The position numbers and the translations under genes are program-made. The notes below the pieces were generated by a model. The model was not told the origin of the DNA. It saw only the letters and a list, made by a program, of their open reading frames with translations, and ran no database searches. This document shows positions 62,339 to 64,000 of a DNA stretch of 64,000 nucleotides, one piece after another; position 1 is the first letter of the stretch, and every line of letters begins with the position of its first letter. This DNA is from Luteimonas sp. RC10 (GTDB taxonomy: Bacteria > Pseudomonadota > Gammaproteobacteria > Xanthomonadales > Xanthomonadaceae): NCBI RefSeq assembly GCF_014192745.1, contig NZ_JACHYJ010000010.1, positions 41,250 through 105,249 of the forward strand, in the 5' to 3' direction.

Positions 62339-63688
62339 TCAGTCCGGCGCCGTGTCTGGCGTCGACGGATGAGCGGCCATGCTATCCGAAGCCTGCAGCG
62401 AACGGTCCTGCACCGGCGCTTCGGGACCGACTTCCGGTGCCGGCCCGAAGATGATCCGCGCCGCGCGCCGGTGGGTCCAATAGGCGAGCGTCCAGTTCAG
62501 CAGCACCACGACGCGGTTGCGGAAGCCGATCAGGAAAAACACGTGGGCGACCAGCCAGAACCACCAGGCGGGCGCGCCCGACAGCTTGATCCGCCCCAGG
62601 TGGGCGACGCCGGCCATGCGGCCGATCGTGGCGAGGTTGCCGTAGTCGCGATAGGCGAACGCGGTCCTGGGCTGGCCGCGCAGGTCGGCGAGCAGGTTGG
62701 CGGCGGCGTGTTCACCCATCTGCTTGGCCGCGGGCGCCACGCCCGGCACCGGGCGCCCGTTGTTCTCAACGGCGACCATGTCGCCGATGGCATAGATCTC
62801 GGGATGGCCGGGCACGGTGAGGTCGGGGGCCACCTGCACGCGGCCGGCGCGATCGCGCGGCACGTCCAGCAGCGCGCCCAGTGGCGAGGCCGCGACGCCA
62901 GCGGCCCAGATCACGGTCCGGGCGGCGATGCGACGCTCGCCGATTCGATAGCCGTCGGCATCGATCTCGGCGACCGGCTCGCCCGTGAGCACTTCGACGC
63001 CGAGCTTTTCCAACTGGCGACGGGCCTTGGCCGACAGGTTCTCGGGGAACGAGGCGAGCACGCGCGGCCCGGCTTCGATCAACCGAACCTTGGCCAGCGC
63101 CGGATCGATATGCCGGAACTCGCTACGCAGGGTGTGGCGCGCGATTTCGGCCAGCGTCCCGGCCAGTTCGACGCCAGTCGGGCCGCCGCCGACGATCGCG
63201 AAGCTCAGCCACGCGGCGCGGGCGTCGGGATCGGTTTCGGCCTCGGCGCGCTCGAACGCCAACAGCATGCGGCGGCGCAGATGCAGCGCGTCGTCGAGCG
63301 TCTTCAGGCCTGGCGCGTGCGGCGCCCAGCGGTCGTTGCCGAAATAGGCATGGGTGGCGCCGGCCGCGAGGATCAGGCGGTCGTAGCCCAGCGTCATGCC
63401 ACCATCGAGGGTGAGCGTGCGGGCCTCGGGGTCGATGCCTTCGACCTCGGCCATGCGCACCTCGACATTGCGCTGTCGCCGCAGGATGTGGCGCAGCGGC
63501 GCGGCGATGTCCGGTGCCGACAGTCCGGCCGTGGCGACCTGGTAGAGCAACGGCTGGAACAGGTGATGATTGCCGCGGTCGATCAGGGTGATGCGCACAG
63601 GCGCGCGCGCCAGGGCGCGCGTGGCCCAGAGCCCGGCAAAGCCGCCGCCGACGATGACGACGCGGGGAAGGTCGGAAGCGGCGGGCAT
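62339..63688 (-). CDS. Type II NADH:quinone oxidoreductase (Ndh-like)
   Basis: 449 residues from ATG at 63688, after GAGAGG. Two dinucleotide loops: FAD site V-V-I-V-G-G-G-F-A-G-L-W-A-T-R near residue 10 and NADH site F-A-I-V-G-G-G-P-T-G-V-E-L-A. C-terminal motif A-I-G-D-M-V-A-V-E and the membrane-anchoring helix with W-W-F-W-L-V-A-H-V-F-F-L-I-G-F. Transfers electrons from NADH to quinone without pumping protons. The last ~40 residues are a Pro/Ala-rich tail. zupT follows. Confidence 0.92.
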   Translation of the reverse strand: MPAASDLPRVVIVGGGFAGLWATRALARAPVRITLIDRGNHHLFQPLLYQVATAGLSAPDIAAPLRHILRRQRNVEVRMAEVEGIDPEARTLTLDGGMTLGYDRLILAAGATHAYFGNDRWAPHAPGLKTLDDALHLRRRMLLAFERAEAETDPDARAAWLSFAIVGGGPTGVELAGTLAEIARHTLRSEFRHIDPALAKVRLIEAGPRVLASFPENLSAKARRQLEKLGVEVLTGEPVAEIDADGYRIGERRIAARTVIWAAGVAASPLGALLDVPRDRAGRVQVAPDLTVPGHPEIYAIGDMVAVENNGRPVPGVAPAAKQMGEHAAANLLADLRGQPRTAFAYRDYGNLATIGRMAGVAHLGRIKLSGAPAWWFWLVAHVFFLIGFRNRVVVLLNWTLAYWTHRRAARIIFGPAPEVGPEAPVQDRSLQASDSMAAHPSTPDTAPD

Positions 63689-63785
63689 CGCGGCCTCTCG
63701 AAGCGGGGGACGCTTCGATTCTAGGTCGAACGCCGTGCACGGACGATCGTGCTCGGTCGCGCCTCGAACCGCCCGTTCACCCGAC

Positions 63786-63898
63786 ACCGGGTCAGAGTGC
63801 AATTTTCAAGGCATCGGGGCCAGGGTCGACTTTGATTCGCCGCCGCCCGATGGCGGCGGTAAGTATTCGACTCTGACCCCGGTTTTGACCCCGGTTTT
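63786..63898. repeat. Imperfect inverted repeat with duplicated core, REP-like
   Basis: Outer arms accgggtcagagt (63786-63798) and actctgaccccggt (63870-63883) are nearly complementary. Inside is a further hairpin ccgccgcc-cgat-ggcggcgg (63841-63859 region). The unit tgaccccggttt is then directly repeated (63874-63897), identical to the core of the dsbD inverted repeat. No gene is present in the 305 bp upstream of 63994. Confidence 0.65.
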
Positions 63899-63993
63899 GA
63901 TCGCGCTAGCTGTGATCTCTCAGTAGGTTGTTCACCCGGGGCATCTCTGGAAGATGGGGGTTACCAAGCCAACCCATGCTCCAGGAGCCCCGG

Positions 63994-64000
63994 ATGAACC
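63994..64000 (+). CDS. Start of a truncated CDS at window edge
   Basis: CAGGAG (63982-63987) is followed after six bases by ATG-AAC-C, then the window ends. Only two codons are visible (M-N). The upstream DNA (63929 onward, beginning tgttcaccc) could be the left end of an insertion sequence, with this being its transposase, by recollection of IS481-like elements; I cannot confirm it from seven bases. Confidence 0.35.

Overview
The window is high-GC (GC-rich third positions, long open antisense frames) gammaproteobacterial chromosome. Gene content and order (lipB-lipA, aroQ-accB-accC, cutA-dsbD, groES-groEL with a CIRCE box, glnE, rpoH) suggest the Xanthomonadaceae/Lysobacteraceae (Lysobacter- or Luteimonas-like). 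It is mostly core chromosome. I see no rRNA, tRNA, CRISPR array, prophage or defence island. The only sign of a mobile element is a possible insertion-sequence end at the right edge.

Layout: 1-4.2 kb, lipoate synthesis (lipB cut by the left edge, lipA) and the tail-specific protease prc. 4.4-7.0 kb, two DMT exporters (yedA, rarD) and a MobA-like nucleotidyltransferase. 7.0-12.1 kb, a leftward MacAB-type efflux/export operon: adaptor, ATPase, two FtsX-type permeases and a small tail-anchored protein. 12.3-16.4 kb, a rightward ABC-2 transporter with its own DesK/DesR-type two-component system. 16.4-22.6 kb, a leftward run: M17 aminopeptidase, HAD hydrolase, AI-2E-type permease, three YqjD/YqjE-like envelope proteins and a Do-family protease. 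23-26.1 kb, a histone-H1-like protein, an OmpR-type regulator and a membrane diguanylate cyclase. 26.2-37.6 kb, many small single genes: secreted proteins, thioredoxin-like protein, 3-methyladenine glycosylase, Rnk, a degenerate SRAP protein, cupin, apt, lytic transglycosylase, aldose dehydrogenase, EF-hand protein. 37.6-40.4 kb, leftward aroQ-lprI-accB-accC. 40.4-43.9 kb, leftward cutA-dsbD-tlpA-like thiol operon. 44-46.9 kb, a PagL-like lipid A deacylase and groES-groEL. 47-50.6 kb, an AsmA-like protein and aroG. 50.6-56.4 kb, two flavoproteins, a GIY-YIG protein, a CoA-transferase and a MurG. 56.9-63.7 kb, glnE, rpoH, a membrane protein, zupT and a type II NADH dehydrogenase.

How the genes connect: several belong to envelope and protein quality control (prc, Do protease, dsbD/tlpA, groESL, rpoH, YqjD-like proteins). 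Regulatory sites tie some together: a sigma32-like promoter plus CIRCE before groES, and a sigmaE-like promoter before rpoH. The strongest regulatory find is a complete transcription attenuator before the DAHP synthase gene: a 25-residue leader peptide with the run F-Y-R-W-Y-W-F, followed by an intrinsic terminator.

Other points of note: an SRAP-family protein lacking all of the family's known catalytic residues; a DsbD with two N-terminal thiol domains, whose linker is encoded by a perfect 26-bp inverted repeat; and a dispersed 81-bp repeat found twice beside hairpin-rich non-coding DNA.
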